Position numbers and translations under genes: made by a program. Below the pieces are notes generated by a model, which saw nothing but the letters and a program-made list of their open reading frames with translations, did no database searches and had not been told where the DNA came from. From Mermis nigrescens (taxonomy: Eukaryota; Nematoda; Enoplea; Mermithida; Mermithidae): 64,000 bases of DNA. The stretch lies in assembly GCA_036768485.1 (NCBI GenBank), contig JAVLUZ010000154.1, positions 20,411,896-20,475,895 on the forward strand, given 5' to 3'. Of this stretch, positions 13,204 through 25,547 are shown piece after piece (the first letter of the stretch is position 1; every line of letters starts with the position of its first letter).

Positions 13204-15009
13204 CCTTTTTTTACCTGCAGCAGCATTGTACGAGTATATAAAGAAAAAGGCTGAAAATTATACAAAAAAATTTTTTAGAGATCACGGATTTGAATTAAAA
13301 AGGTAAGCAAGAGGATAATTCGCAAGGTATCGGGACAAAACGCATCATCATGCAAACATGCAAATGTGTTACTGACTTAATATCATAAAACACGCATAGC
13401 ATTATACCGTTTCAGATTTAAGCAGGCCTCAAACCTGGCTTCAATACTTGAAGAGACAAAGGCAGTTCATGACTGTTTTGAGACGTTTCAATATATTCAG
13501 GATCGAGGCAGCCTTAAACTGATTATCAATGCTAAAGTCAATCTCATTAGGCTCAATAAGAAATTTTTGTATAGTTTCAGATTTTGGGCGTTGAAAACAC
13601 TGATGTTAAGATTATTTAAAGTTACTTAAATATCTAAAAATTCTGAGTTTCGTATATGATCATTCATAATCTAATACTTGCTTACTACTGAAAGACTAAG
13701 ATCGCTGTGTGACATCAAAAATACCAATCGATTTAAAAATGTGATAATGTCTTGCCCAAGGGCAAAAGTTTAGTCATTATTTTTTACCTGCGCATGAAAA
13801 ATCATTACCAAAATGCAGTCCATCACCCAAAATTCCATTCATTGCACTGATAACGTTGCTTGCTACTTCTCATTCAAGGAATCTGCTAAATCAGATGCAT
13901 CATTACGTAAACAATCGTGTGCGTCTTGTTTTCCGCTTAGACTAAAAACTCTGCTTGGAAAAAAATCTAATTGACAAAGAATTAAGCAACGCTTAAAAGC
14001 TTCAGAATTTATTGCTTTCATTTGACTGCCTCTGTAAAATGAAATTTCAACTTAAATCGACTAGACTTTTTTAGCTTACGAAACATAGGCAGTTAAACTT
14101 TTTGAATGCTCTCTTTGCACTCTATCAGCCGAATAGTGATGATCGAGGAATCACTAAAAGTATAATGAGTAATAAAAATAGCACTTGTAGTAATGAATAC
14201 GTCAAGAGAAATCTTAAGGTCCAACAATGATTTTTTATCATTATTTTCCCTATCGCTAAGCTGTATTTGCTCTGGAAAGAAAGGCTAGTTAACATAGTTT
14301 TACGGAAGAATTGTTTTTGTGCGTTTACTTTATAAATGAGCTTTCACAGAATAAAATTACAAATATGACAACGCGCACAAATCTTTCTATTCGTAGACTT
14401 ATAGATAACCTAAATGATATCAGTGTAGCTTATCTTCACCTTCGATAAAACGTCTCCCCGGACCTGTAGCATATCCACTAAGTTAATGAATTTTATATGT
14501 AATTTTTTATATATAAAAAAATTTATATGTAATTTCTATATAAAAATTTTTTATATATAAAAATTTTTTAAATTATTTTCCAAGTTTTTTGATAATTGTC
14601 ATCCGTAGGTAGCTTTTTCTGGATCAGATCTTTGGATTTGCTAGAGAATTTTATGAAATGATTTAATTAAGGTTTTATGACCGCTTCATATTACTCATAG
14701 GCTTAGGCTTAGTTTTTTGCGTATCAGTAAGCCTGAACTGGTGCACAAAAATCCAGTAAGCCTAAACACCATTTGCCCCCGAGTGAGCGAAGCCAACGAC
14801 ACGGCACATCGTGGATGGGCATACTGGCTTCTTGTTGACCAGCTTAAGCCTATGTGTACCCTCATGCAGTCGAATAAGACAAGCCTGTACACTGATTCCA
14901 TTATCTGGGCTAAGGATAAGCTTCCGTCGTGCTGACATAAGTACAATCATGATATTTGGTCATTTCGGCAGGGTAAATGATAATTTGCAAGTCGTTAAGT
15001 TTTCGAAGT
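13204..15009. other. Interval with no supported gene; GC-richer patch at 14700-14950
   Basis: Mostly AT-rich. The patch at 14700-14950 is open in several frames on both strands and has normal GC. It contains taagcct repeats but no similarity I recognise. It could be an old gene fragment, and I cannot support one. Confidence 0.35.
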
Positions 15010-15011
15010 AG

Positions 15012-15085
15012 TATGCTGGTGGCCGAGTGGATAGCGTGACCAACGTTTGCGTCAGTAGTCTAAGGTTCAACCCGAGTTAAACTCA
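15012..15085 (+). repeat. tRNA-like head, probable tRNA-derived SINE
   Basis: tggccgagtgg (A box) and ggttcaaccc (B box) are spaced about as in a serine/leucine-type tRNA. No acceptor stem pairing is evident. This suggests a RNA polymerase III promoter from a SINE or tRNA pseudogene, not a functional tRNA. Confidence 0.55.
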
Positions 15086-17470
15086 GTTTGTCTGTCTCAA
15101 CCATCTTATATACCACTAATGATAAAAAACTTGTAGATCTGCCATAAAGTGCACACTAATACCGACTTGAATCAATGACACGCTCTTACGCTCGTGAAAT
15201 TCATCCCTAACGTAAATTTGGAAGGAATAGAAGCCTTTCATGAATTTGTAATTTTGTTGATCTCAGCTTCGCAAATACATAATGCTCACTAGATGAAGCT
15301 GACTTTGATATTTGATGTGAGCGTATAAATGCCTTGATGAAATCAAAAGCAACAAACTTGAACGGCCACTCGTCCGTTCAAGAGAACTTTTCTCGAATAA
15401 GCTCAGAAGTGTAGTAGCTCGCTCATTCTAACGAGCCGTTTAACAAAGGCGCAGGCGCTTACTTGCACTTATATGATTACAGATAAAAATAACGTTCGAA
15501 CAGCGACGAAATAATGCAATTTTCGGCGCAGAAACAGTGAGAAGAAGAATTTAGCTCTTACCCACTCAAGCACCCGGTTGATCGCTCTTCGAAGTACATA
15601 GAGAAGCGAACACGCGAATCGATTGTGTTTGGCTAAACCGATTTACCGTATATAAGCGAACTTTGTCCAAGATAGCCGAAAATACTTTAAATTACGTTCT
15701 AAGAATATTTATCGAATTAGAATTTTGCGATTACATTTCTGTCTGAAGTGAAACACTTGTAAGCTTTGCGCGTGTTGTCATGCAGCAAGCCAATGAAGAA
15801 GCGCTACACTGTCGTCTGTCTGCTATGATAAATTAACCTATTACCTACTTTTAATGCCACTTATGCAAAAAATACATAGAAGAGAGTGTTGTATAAACGC
15901 AATATGTACTATCTACCTGTTCGATGCTGTCATCTAATTGAATCTTACTACTGCTGCCAATATTAACAGTCTACTGTGGTAGTACGTCGACCTAATTAGG
16001 AGAGATGATTAGAATATAGAATGCGTGCGAGTGACTAGTCTTTCTCATAGGAAATAGCGAAAAAACTTTGATATGCCACGCTAGAGGCTTTTGTTTTGAA
16101 AACGATCTATGTAAATGTAATCCACATTATGAGCTACAATTATCAATCAGACCATGACTTTGTATTGAGCTTGACATGCCAATAGAGATGATATCTTGAT
16201 TAACTACCAGGATATAGGCGCTTACAATATAATCATCGAAAGTACTATTCCTTAATAGACCTACAGCACAGCACAATCAGCGCTTTAATTATCATTCTAC
16301 CTTCTCTTCGGTATCTGCATTGACTTTTTTCCAGCCGATAATAATTTAAGGCGAAACTCACGTGGATTGAAAAAATTAATTCATCTTTTTTATTCTACTA
16401 TCGTTGATTGAGATTATTTTGTACTAAAATTATTACTGGCCAAACTGTCGTAAACGGAGAATCAAAAGAGACAAATCTTGGGCTTGCATATTCTGTTCAT
16501 ACTGGAATTTTCGTAAAGTTCTTTGAGCATTATTCGCGTTAAATGTTTTTTAACTATTTTTTATCAAGATAATTCAAAGTGTCTGGTATATGACTATTAT
16601 AAGCATAAAGCTTTATATGAAAACTTATATTTTCGACTAAATTGATTGAAAATTCTTATAAACTAATTTTTTACACTAAGATCAAAAACTTTAGATAATA
16701 GAGGCATTATCCTTCAACCTTGAAGCAAGTTTTCTATTTAGAAATTTAGTCTTTGACTTAAATAGACTTTGTTTTACATTTTGATTGTTTTATGAATATC
16801 AGACAGTGATATTAAATGAATAAAAGCTAATTGCAATCGAACTGAATTTAAGCTCGAATCACGTAAGAACCGTCCGTGCAAAGCATGAGCGTTATTGAAT
16901 CGATCGATGATCACTCTACAATTGTTTTCAATAAATTAGTTTTGCAAAAAGCTAGTCTCTTTTGCCGCTATACATATTTGCAACTTGGCAGAAAGGGTGC
17001 AAGAACGTGTTAAAATCCGGTCCAACTTCTGTTTTTCAGGAAATGAACTTAGTCTCGCTTGACTCGAAATGGAAACTCTCATTAACCTACGTGAGCAATG
17101 CTCAGCGCCAGACAAGATTGATTTTGTCCAGAGATATCAATAGTTAGAATCTTAATAAGTTATTCAAGCAGATTTTAATGCTTATAACAGAAATATTATC
17201 TGTTTTCATAGTATAAGCATGCTTCACTTTTACCTCTTTCTTCCTTTTCCTGTTTATTTACTTTGCAGTACTATTATTTTTTATTCTTATTTCACCTAAA
17301 TGAATTATTTTTTGTTTCAATTTGTTTTATTTTTTTCTCGTTTTTTGTCGTGTTGATGCCCATTTCAAAGAGTGTCCAACCACTTGTACTGAATTTCCCT
17401 AATTTGCTGAAGTTTAATTAGAGTTAAAGCAAAAACAAAATTTTGCTTGTTCCGAATACCCTGCCCGTCT
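15086..17470. other. Interval with no supported gene
   Basis: AT-rich. A 51-base plus-strand segment at 17040-17090 has a good acceptor (ttctgtttttcag) and donor (tac|gtgagc), but nothing around it supports a gene. Confidence 0.35.
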
Positions 17471-17473
17471 TGT

Positions 17474-17904
17474 TCAAGTTCTTATTTCGAGAATGAGCAG
17501 TGGAAAATACGTTCGATAAGAAATCTTGTTGCTCGCGAGTACAAAAATCAAATTTACTGAAACGTCATTTGAATTCATTACGCATGTTCCAGCTAAATCT
17601 AAAGCTACACGAACGATAGTTATATAATGTACATGTAATTTTCGCATCAAACACTCGCTATCTGAAGGAATATCAATAATAATTAAGTTGTTTATCACAC
17701 TTAAGGCGATGGTTATTCCATGTAGGTAACGATTATAATCAGGTTTTCAAGAAGCAAATCTGTAATTAGTTTTGAGTTTTTAGAGGCTTTAGGACATTTA
17801 CGCGGCCGCATCTTCACATTAAGGTCCGACTGCGAAAAAGAAACTATAAATAAACAAGGCATAGCTAGTAATATAATAGTATACAACTCGCTGATGTTTA
17901 ACAA
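17474..17904 (-). CDS. Possible small two-exon gene with signal peptide
   Basis: At 17904 an ATG opens MLNISELYTIILLAMPCLFI, signal-peptide-like, running to 17713. Downstream a second open frame (17474 to about 17657) reads LHVHYITIVRVALDLAGTC, entered by attccttcag|at. A donor c|gtaaat in the first frame would join the two in phase over an intron of about 135 bases. No family recognised. Chance open frames are common in this sequence, so this is only a candidate. Confidence 0.22.
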
Positions 17905-18125
17905 GCAAATTGTATCATAGGTTTATCGGTCCTTTTAATGTTCTTTATTTCTTTGATGTTTTATGGTTTACAGTTTGGGTTCTTTTTTATATTTGTATTA
18001 GAGGGTCGATGAAGTAATACGACGAGTAAATATTTCAATAAAAACTATTATTTTGGCGTTTTACGTCATTACCATCCCACAAAATTTTCGTTCATGATTA
18101 GCATGACGCTGTAAATATTGCGAAT

Positions 18126-18501
18126 CAGTGTCGTAGCTAAGGGGGATAGAAGAATAGTCCCCCAAATTTTAGAAGTATGAACCATTTTTTACGAGGGTCC
18201 CTTAAGGAAAAAAATGGAAAATTCTTAAAACTCATATGAAAGACCGCTTGAATAGATTTTAGCACACTTTTGAAATAATAGGCCTAAAAATGTGCGAGCG
18301 CTTCGCGCCTATTTATTTACATACAGCATAATTTTTAATATAATTCAAATGGTTAAATTTTTTAAACTTTTTCAAGTGCAATAATCTTGCTGCTATAAGC
18401 TCAAAAACACTCTTATTTTAGCCTATCTACGAGTAGTTGTTGAAAAATTTGACTTTAAAATTTTCGTCCTCCAGAAATTCAGAAGGCCAGCTACGCCCCT
18501 A
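18126..18501 (+). mobile_element. hAT-type MITE, ~376 bp
   Basis: It starts CAGTGTCGTAGCTAAGGG and ends GCTACGCCCCTA, an imperfect inverted pair of the CAGNGGCGTAGC hAT type. The perfect 8-bp duplication TTGCGAAT lies at 18118-18125 and 18502-18509. Non-coding. Confidence 0.85.
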
Positions 18502-19035
18502 TTGCGAATCAATTTCGAACAGCTCACCAAATACGTTTAACAAATACAAGAAATTATCGCAATAAGAACAAATATAAGTAGGTACGGAGATTTAATAGAA
18601 AAGTTGTTAGTTGTACGTGTTATTTTACCGATTGTAAGTAAATTCATTGGAATGATAAGGATATGTTACGATGCATAGTGATTATTAAGAGAAGGCAAAC
18701 AGATTTTTTGGTGCAGAAAGAAGAAAAGACTTAAGCCAGAGTTGCAATGAAGTAGCTGTTTTTTTACTAAAATTACTACTCAATATGGCTTACAAATTTT
18801 CGAAATGGTTCCTTTAAAAATCATTTCTATTGTAATGGCTTTAGTCGATCTTGAGAGGAGGTGCGCAAAAGTACTTATGGTCTTGAAGGAAAGCCGGATG
18901 TTTAGGTACTAACACTGAATAATTTCGAATATAATTTTATATCACTGTGCCGTAAAAATTGCGCTTGATCTAAGGGCAATATTCGAATTAGATAGTTGTA
19001 ACTTTTAAAGGGCTTAATGTGACTTTTAATGTTTT

Positions 19036-19216
19036 TATATGCAGGCACGTAGCTGGCAGTCCTATTTTGGGGGGACCAAAACCAATTTTTGGGGGGACTA
19101 AGCCCAAAAAAGCCAAAAATAGCACAAAATAACGTTTAAAAGTCCTACTTTTCCGATTTTTCTGAATTTGTGGGTCCGATCCGAACCCCCCCCCCGCCAT
19201 TCCCCCCAGAGATATA
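19036..19216 (+). repeat. G/C-tract MITE-like repeat
   Basis: The sequence caggcacgtagctggcag followed by ggggggacc tracts, and closing with a C-rich stretch, resembles the CAG..CGTAGC hAT MITE ends. I did not find a clean target duplication. Confidence 0.45.
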
Positions 19217-19284
19217 TGCCTGTTTATATGCGACCGAGTCTGATCAATCAACTATTTCGCTCGCGTAGACTATTTTTATAGTGT

Positions 19285-19530
19285 CACAGCATGGTCGGTC
19301 GGTCTTAGAAGTGGGTCATCGAGCTTTTCGGAAATGATAACAAAAAATGGTATGAAGGCTAAAATAGCGTGAAAACTATGTAAACTAAAGTTTCTGATCA
19401 ATGTCAAGCACTTTTGGAGAAAATTTTCAATTTTTATTTATTTTTTGCCTTCATTTTGCCTCGTTTACCCCAGAAAATTGCCCATTCTCCGTTTTGAGGA
19501 AGAATCCAAACCTACCATGTGCTTTTCTGG
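19285..19530 (+). repeat. Family D short repeat
   Basis: The block cagcatggtcggtcgg, then gaaggctaaaatagcgt and ttttgccttcattttgcctc, marks family D, also at 40937, 44136, 53160 (plus) and 46968, 49822, 60078, 63930 (minus). Confidence 0.55.
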
Positions 19531-19543
19531 TATACTTACCAGT

Positions 19544-19616
19544 TGAATTTCGTGTGGAACGTCTGTCTGCTACTGTGATTATCTTCAGTCCAGAATCAAA
19601 AGCTGCAGGCGGACTA
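19544..19616 (-). other. Exon-like segment with strong donor, unplaced
   Basis: On the minus strand, acctttaatag|t leads to AAFDSGLKIITVADRRSTRN and a near-perfect donor (actg|gtaagtat). The amino acid composition is protein-like, but no partner exon or family was recognised. It may be a gene-fragment relic. Confidence 0.25.
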
Positions 19617-19712
19617 TTAAAGGTCAAAAGCCTTCACTGCGGGAAATATTTATATATAAACAGTGTATTCACATGTCTCATTCACGAATCAAAATTAGTC
19701 CTTCTTTTGTGA

Positions 19713-21987
19713 TAAATAATAGAAAAACGTTTTTAGGTAACTAGACGCAACATAAAGTATGACTACTCCGGAGAACTTCTCAACTTCAGATTTACATCAA
19801 ACTCAGCCTCAAAAAGTGCATTAAACAAGCTAACAATTCTCCTACTATGGCAACGAAATGGCACAAATATGCGGCACAATTAATATGAAGTGCAAGGGCA
19901 AAAATTTTATGAGTATTTTATCAGAAACGTAAAGAGCCATTTTCTTAAGTGCATTTTTCAGGCTTTCTGGCATTAAACGATCAAATCAATCAACATTTTA
20001 CGGGGACATATTTTTATTAAAACTAAATCTGCAGCATTAGCTAGAGGTCGACATACAAACATCAGCATGTGATGCACTATGCTTCAGAAGAACTTTGCAC
20101 GCCAATAACCGCTGTATTATTGAGTTGCACAAGCTTTTCGTATAGCTGAATAAGAAAAATTGGAAAATTATATTAGATCTTCAGGTTTTTGAAACGAACA
20201 ATACTGTGCGTGTGTATTCAACTATTATTGCTTGCTAAGAATTTTAGATCAAATCTAACTCCTTAATAAGTACCTATATTTTGCTATCGTAAATCTTGCT
20301 CTGCAAAACAAAACGAAAAAACGTAAATCAATTAACTAAGATGAAGTAAAAAACGCGAATGATGAGGATGCTCCCTTAAATAAGGACAATTAATTTGACC
20401 GAAACTATCCAGAATTTTAATTATTCACACGATGAGACGATATTGAGTAAAGAATATAATCAGTCCTAAGTACGGATAAGGGAATAAATTAAATTGAATC
20501 TTGATGCAAGCTTGACTTTGCAAAATGCTCCAAGTTAAAAAGTAATAGCAAATTAAAATACTCCGAATTGAAATAAACGCAAAAACTTGATTAATTGTTG
20601 CAACGCAAAAAACTTAGATGTCACGATTTGAGATAACATTCTGCGATTCTGCTAGGAACAAGACTTCAGTGGAATGCGAATGCGAGCTCTACTTTGCATG
20701 AAGCAAAATAATTTTAAAAAAGTTGAAACGACATGCAAAAAATAACATGTAAAAAGAAAATTAATCATTGCTAAGTAATCTTTACTTTAGGATTGAACGT
20801 TATTTAATAATTCAAGAACTTCGCTACCTATATTAAATGTAAGATTGGTAAGTCGAAAAAACTTTTTTCTCAATAGACGTATGTATTTGACTAATTTTGA
20901 AAGCTGCTGCACTCAAGATGTAAAAATCTGGCACCACGGTTTTACGTCTCCAAATAGATTGAGAGTCTGTCTCTAGAAAACTTACATTTATAAAGGTTTC
21001 TATAGCATCAACAATCTAAATAGTCAAGAAGTTCAGATACTCAGAGGTGCTGGTAGTTAACTCATTTCTTCAATAGATTGTTTGTTTAGTCATTTTAATC
21101 AACTTTATTCCTTTTCAATGACTGTTACTCAACTCAAACTAACCCCGAACAGAATCAAAGTAACCTCCGAAAAAACGTTATGTATTTTTTAGCAAAGCCT
21201 CCATTACTGAACTTCTGAAACACAAAAAGTAGGTAATTTTGAGCTTTGGATTAACAGTCTCTCCAGAAGTCCATGGAGTAGCATTTCTGAGCCTCTTCGC
21301 AGGCGCAGCACTCTTTGACTTCTAAACTTTTCAAACATGTCTGATCAGACAGGTACTCGCACATAGGAAATGCAGACAAAAGTAATGCATTCACAAGAAA
21401 GAGTAAATCAATTTGCTTTTCATATTTTGCCGTGCATTACTTGCTAACCAACGATGATTTGACGAGAATAAGCTATGAAAAAGTAAAACTGCAATATTTC
21501 TAATTGCCTTCTTAACCACGGTATAAATGACAACCTATCCTTTTTGTTTTTTGATACATAATTCTGCAAAAAAATGGCTTTTAAATTCCAGTAATATTAT
21601 TCTTTTACCAAACCTTAATAGTAAAAATAATAACTCGCCTATGTTCTTATATTTTTAACTGGGTGAATATTCATACAAGACATTCAATTATATTTTTTAT
21701 ATAAAATTTTATTTAATTTACTTTCACAACTAAATTCTTCATATGCAAAATTTTAAAACTCCGTCAGCTCGCATAAAACTAGCTATCATCTGATTTCACT
21801 TAATATTCCAATAAGAAACACGCAATTTTAGTCTTACATATATAGGTACATACCTACTATATTTATTAAGAGCTATAGAGCTATGTACATTTGTAATACC
21901 AATATGGAATTATCTAAAACTAATTTCTTTAAATTTAAAATCTAAATTTGCTGATTCATAAGAACTTTGAGCGGAAATTTCAAGTCT
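19713..21987. other. Interval with no supported gene
   Basis: Very AT-rich sequence with no recognised repeat family, RNA gene or coding exon. Confidence 0.4.
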
Positions 21988-22224
21988 TTAAATCAAATCC
22001 ATCGGAAAAACCACCTGCGCGAATTTATCATCACAGTCTGGATTTTTTAAATACAAATAGCATGTGTTAACAAATTCACTGCAATCGCATGGCAAGATGC
22101 CATAAATTTTCATGTCTGAAAGTGCGGTGAAGCACTGCTTTATGCTGGGACGGTTGATCAGTCCGGCAAGCTTAATGTCTGGAGTCAGCTGCTCGTCAGC
22201 AAAAACGTCGAACGTGTTCCTTCC
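21988..22224 (-). CDS. Unidentified open frame without start codon (exon or relic)
   Basis: A 78-codon open minus-strand frame begins after a TAA (GRNTFDVFADEQLTPDIKLA) and contains ILPCDCSEFVNTCYLYLKNP, then ends FPMDLI and TAA at 21988. Four cysteines cluster in 25 residues. An internal CAG|gtggtt could be a donor. The composition looks like genuine protein, but I do not recognise it. It lies just outside the left arm of the FLYWCH foldback element. Confidence 0.4.
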   Translation of the reverse strand, partial: GRNTFDVFADEQLTPDIKLAGLINRPSIKQCFTALSDMKIYGILPCDCSEFVNTCYLYLKNPDCDDKFAQVVFPMDLI

Positions 22225-22324
22225 TTACGCATGCTGCTTTCATTTTTATTTTTTATTTTGGCGTTAGCGTGCCCCGAACGGTAATCAGGAATTCGAAAAA
22301 TCCACCGTTCGGTATCTTATTAGA

Positions 22325-23285
22325 TCAATTGCACGGTTTAGGGAAAATTATTCGTGGAAAATTTATCGTGAAAAAATCCATCGCGGAAAATTCATCGTGG
22401 GAATCTCGTGAAATTTATCGTGGGGTAAAATTCATCGTGGGGTTAAATCATCGTAAAAAATTCATCGTAAAATTAATTCATCCTGGGAATTTTGTAACGG
22501 ACTGATCAGCAAAGACGCCTGGTATTCCGAATAGTCTTTTTAAGTGTGGCAATATTTGGCATTTGGCCAGCAGCCGCTTGTAAAAGGCCAACAAAAGAAT
22601 TGGTGATAATTCGTTGAGGAACATACTGTGTTTCTCTTGCTTCATTCTTCATTTGATTCACAACTCTGACAACTTCGACCCGGTAGCATTTCCTGCGTGG
22701 TTATGTTCCCCGATTCTCTTCATGATTTGATCGTTACGAGTATGCAAACGTGCCCGGCATACAAGATTTTGATATTGATCACACTTCCAGAAAGTTTTTT
22801 CTTCTGTAGCCGCATATTTTACGAACAAGTGACCCGAGTCAATTAATTTTCGTTTTCCTTTTTCACTATATACGAATTCTAGTGGTATTTTTTAAGACTA
22901 CTCTAAAATTTGAGATGCAAGGACTACTCCTTAATTTTTGGTAGGTACACTTTACTTGAAGTATTTTATCTTATAAGTCCACCAGTATGTACTTGTAACA
23001 TCTAAACTTTACTGTCTCGTATTTTAGACATACCGTTCAAAATCCTACCTTAGATTAATCTATTGCTTTCAGTTATGAAATTCGCACTACGAAGTAAATA
23101 AAACACTTTCGTAAATTTTGTATGATATCGTTAGAAAATACGTAACAAGCTGAGTGAATTGAATCGTATTGAAGAAAGTATCAATTTATCACAATGAAAA
23201 TATCAATTTATCACCATTTTCCCACGATGAATTTTACCCCACGATGAATTTTCCTACGATGAATTTTCCGCGATCAATTTCCTGG
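22325..23285 (-). mobile_element. Foldback element 1 with attcatcgtggg arms and FLYWCH fragment
   Basis: The left arm (22325-22495) is built of degenerate aaaattcatcgtgggg units. The right arm (23215-23285) is built of the inverse, ccccacgatgaatttt. The spacer encodes a FLYWCH-type segment on the minus strand. Mutator-like (Phantom) elements carry FLYWCH fingers, so a MULE origin is likely (inference). No transposase core is visible, so it is non-autonomous. Confidence 0.65.
22507..22905 (-). pseudogene. FLYWCH zinc-finger protein fragment (MULE/Phantom type), frameshifted
   Basis: The frame from about 22895 reads FVYSEKGKRKLIDSGHLFVK, then EEKTFWKCDQYQNLVCRARL and KRIGEHNH: the F, G, L, W, C, C and HNH positions of a FLYWCH finger. 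After GNA the frame breaks near 22685. It continues in another frame as VEVVRVVNQMKNEARETQ and GLLQAAAGQMPNIATLKKTI, the segment that follows the finger in FLYWCH-MULE proteins, before a TGA. FLYWCH binds DNA in these transposon-derived proteins. No start codon is visible; caaattttag|a could be an acceptor. Confidence 0.78.
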
Positions 23286-23482
23286 ACACCCAATTACACT
23301 AAGTACCCACACCTATGTACATAATGTAAAATCAGATAGGTAAGCAAAAATGGTGATACAAATTTTGATGAAAGAAAAGCAAAATCAATGCACATTTGTT
23401 GCTCCAAAAAGCTGTTCTTGAATTGGACCTATATGCAAAGAGGAAGATCGTAGATATGTACATCAACGAAATAGCTTGCGGA

Positions 23483-23735
23483 CATACGTGGGCGGCATCA
23501 AAATTCTGGGGGAAAATATTTTTCAGAGGTTAAAAAATAGCCTTAAAAATGGTTGGTATGGCGAAAAAACACCATTTTCAACGTTTTTCATCGAGCACTA
23601 TCCATTGGCATCAAAAATTGCCAAAACAAAAATCAAATTTCTAAAATTTAATTCTGGGGGATTTCAGTTTCTGGGAGGTATTTCTGGTTTCTCGGGGGGG
23701 GTGCACCCGAATCCCCCTCCTCACGCGCAGGTGTG
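23483..23735 (-). mobile_element. hAT-type MITE (family C), copy 3, inverted
   Basis: Reverse orientation: CATACGTGGGC at the left and GCAGGTGTG at the right. The flanking 8-mers CTTGCGGA (23475-23482) and TTTGCGGA (23736-23743) match at 7 of 8 positions. Confidence 0.82.
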
Positions 23736-23743
23736 TTTGCGGA

Positions 23744-25070
23744 GATAACTTTCAAAGACAAGTTATTTTAAAGTTTTTCTGACGGCGTCGAAAGTAAATT
23801 GTTTGAATGCTTCTAAGATAAAACGTCGACGAGGAATATTTCTAGATTCCGCTCATTAGCCAAGCCATGCAATACAACCGTAGATAAAAGAGCAATTAAT
23901 AGGACAAAGTAAATCGCCATAATTAACTGAGAAACAATGTCACTGTAAACCCATGATTTTATACAATTGCGTTGAGCTGATCATTAGTGTCCGCTCACTA
24001 TCACTATAGATCCATAAATGGAAATCGCAAGGTAATGCGAAACGCACTAACGTCTCATACGGACGTATCTCGGTAACGGTAATCAATCAAACTATTGCTA
24101 AGTTGTGGGGCCGAAACATCCGATGAAGACTCGTCAAATAATGAATCAGCCTGTCGTCGCCTGACTCCTGAAAGAGTTGCGGACAAATTTAATGCAAATT
24201 TTTGCATTAGCCCGGGATGGATTACATAAGCACGCTAGTTTTTCTTACCTGTATAATACCTATGGTGTCAATAAAACATATCCTTTTCGTTTTTAATATA
24301 GCTGTTTGAGAATGCCATGATGTTCTGCAGATTAATGCCATTTGTTTGATCAATGTTTTTTCTAGATTTGAATAAATCAATGAATTAATATTGAATTACA
24401 ATTACTGGCTTCTTACTGCTCAATCAACTCAGAAAGCTGATACCTTTGTACCTAATACAACATCAGAAATGATAATTTGGTTGCCATATACTAATCTAAT
24501 CTAGCAGACGCCACGACGCTTATGAATTCAATAATAACTAAACATAAAAAAACTAATATCGTTTTCGAACAACAGAAAACAGTGAAATTTTGTCTTAAAG
24601 TAATTATTTTGTACTAGCAATCGCTAGACAAATAGACGAGATAAATGCATAGTCTTTTAGATTGCACAAAAATTTATTATGGAGTGTTGGAATTGCGTGC
24701 TTGTAGCTAAACGAACAGTATGCCACTCAACGCGAAGTGCCGAAAATTTTTGGGATTTTTGCTGAAAAATACGCTAAAAAGCGTTAAAATTTCTGTACTT
24801 TTGCCCATAATAAGTCACCGTATCCGTTAGAACGTCGTGTTAAGGGCCAAAATTTTAATTATCACGAGGCTACTTTCATTCGCGTAGTGCTAAAAAACCT
24901 TGGCATAAGCTTGTGCATAAAGCAAACTATAAATATGCGAATGGGCTTATCAGGGAAAGACTCACGGTTCTTCGAGAATCATTCGAAAAAAGACATATAG
25001 AAATTTGAATTTGTATGCAGCTTTCTATACTTTACTTTGCCTGAATGTTACAAAATCGCCACGTATACAG
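23744..25070. other. Interval with no supported gene
   Basis: AT-rich. A cgcgaagtgccgaaaatttt core at about 24730 is shared with the family E and hAT-like elements and probably marks an old fragment. Confidence 0.4.
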
Positions 25071-25078
25071 GTGCTCGC

Positions 25079-25316
25079 CACACCTGGGCGTGGGGGTTTC
25101 GGGGGAGTATGCATCCCCCACCCGAGAAACTAAAACACCCCCAGAATTCAATTTTTGAATTTTTTTTGTTTTTTCGCAATTTTTTGATGCAAATGGATAG
25201 TGCTCGAGGAGAGACGTTAGAAAATCGTGTTTCTTCGCCATACCACCATTTTAAGGCCATTTTTTGATCTTTGAAAAATCTTGCACCCCCCAGAATTTCG
25301 GTGCCGCCCACCTATG
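25079..25316 (+). mobile_element. hAT-type MITE (family C), copy 4
   Basis: It starts CACACCTGGGCG and ends GCCCACCTATG. The perfect 8-bp target duplication GTGCTCGC lies at 25071-25078 and 25317-25324. Confidence 0.88.
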
Positions 25317-25547
25317 GTGCTCGCCCTTAAAACGATTACAAAGGAAGTGTGTAAGTAGCCGAGATTCGCTCGGTGTTAATAAACAAATTACAATGATCAA
25401 AAGCATGGGACATGTCGAAGGAGAATGTTTTTTATAGTAAAAAAAGATAGCAGTTCATTATTGTGTGAGAAACAAATAAAAAAAGATGTAGAAGATAATA
25501 CATCGGCCATGCTTTTGTATTTTCGATTGTGACCCGCTTGACCTTCC

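Noticed and set aside
14695..15011. Overlapping open frames on both strands
   Set aside because: All frames are open because the patch is GC-richer; no homology, splice signals or start choice could be supported.
17040..17090. Plus-strand micro-exon with good acceptor and donor
   Set aside because: Only 17 codons, no neighbouring exon and no homology; such pairs arise by chance in AT-rich DNA.
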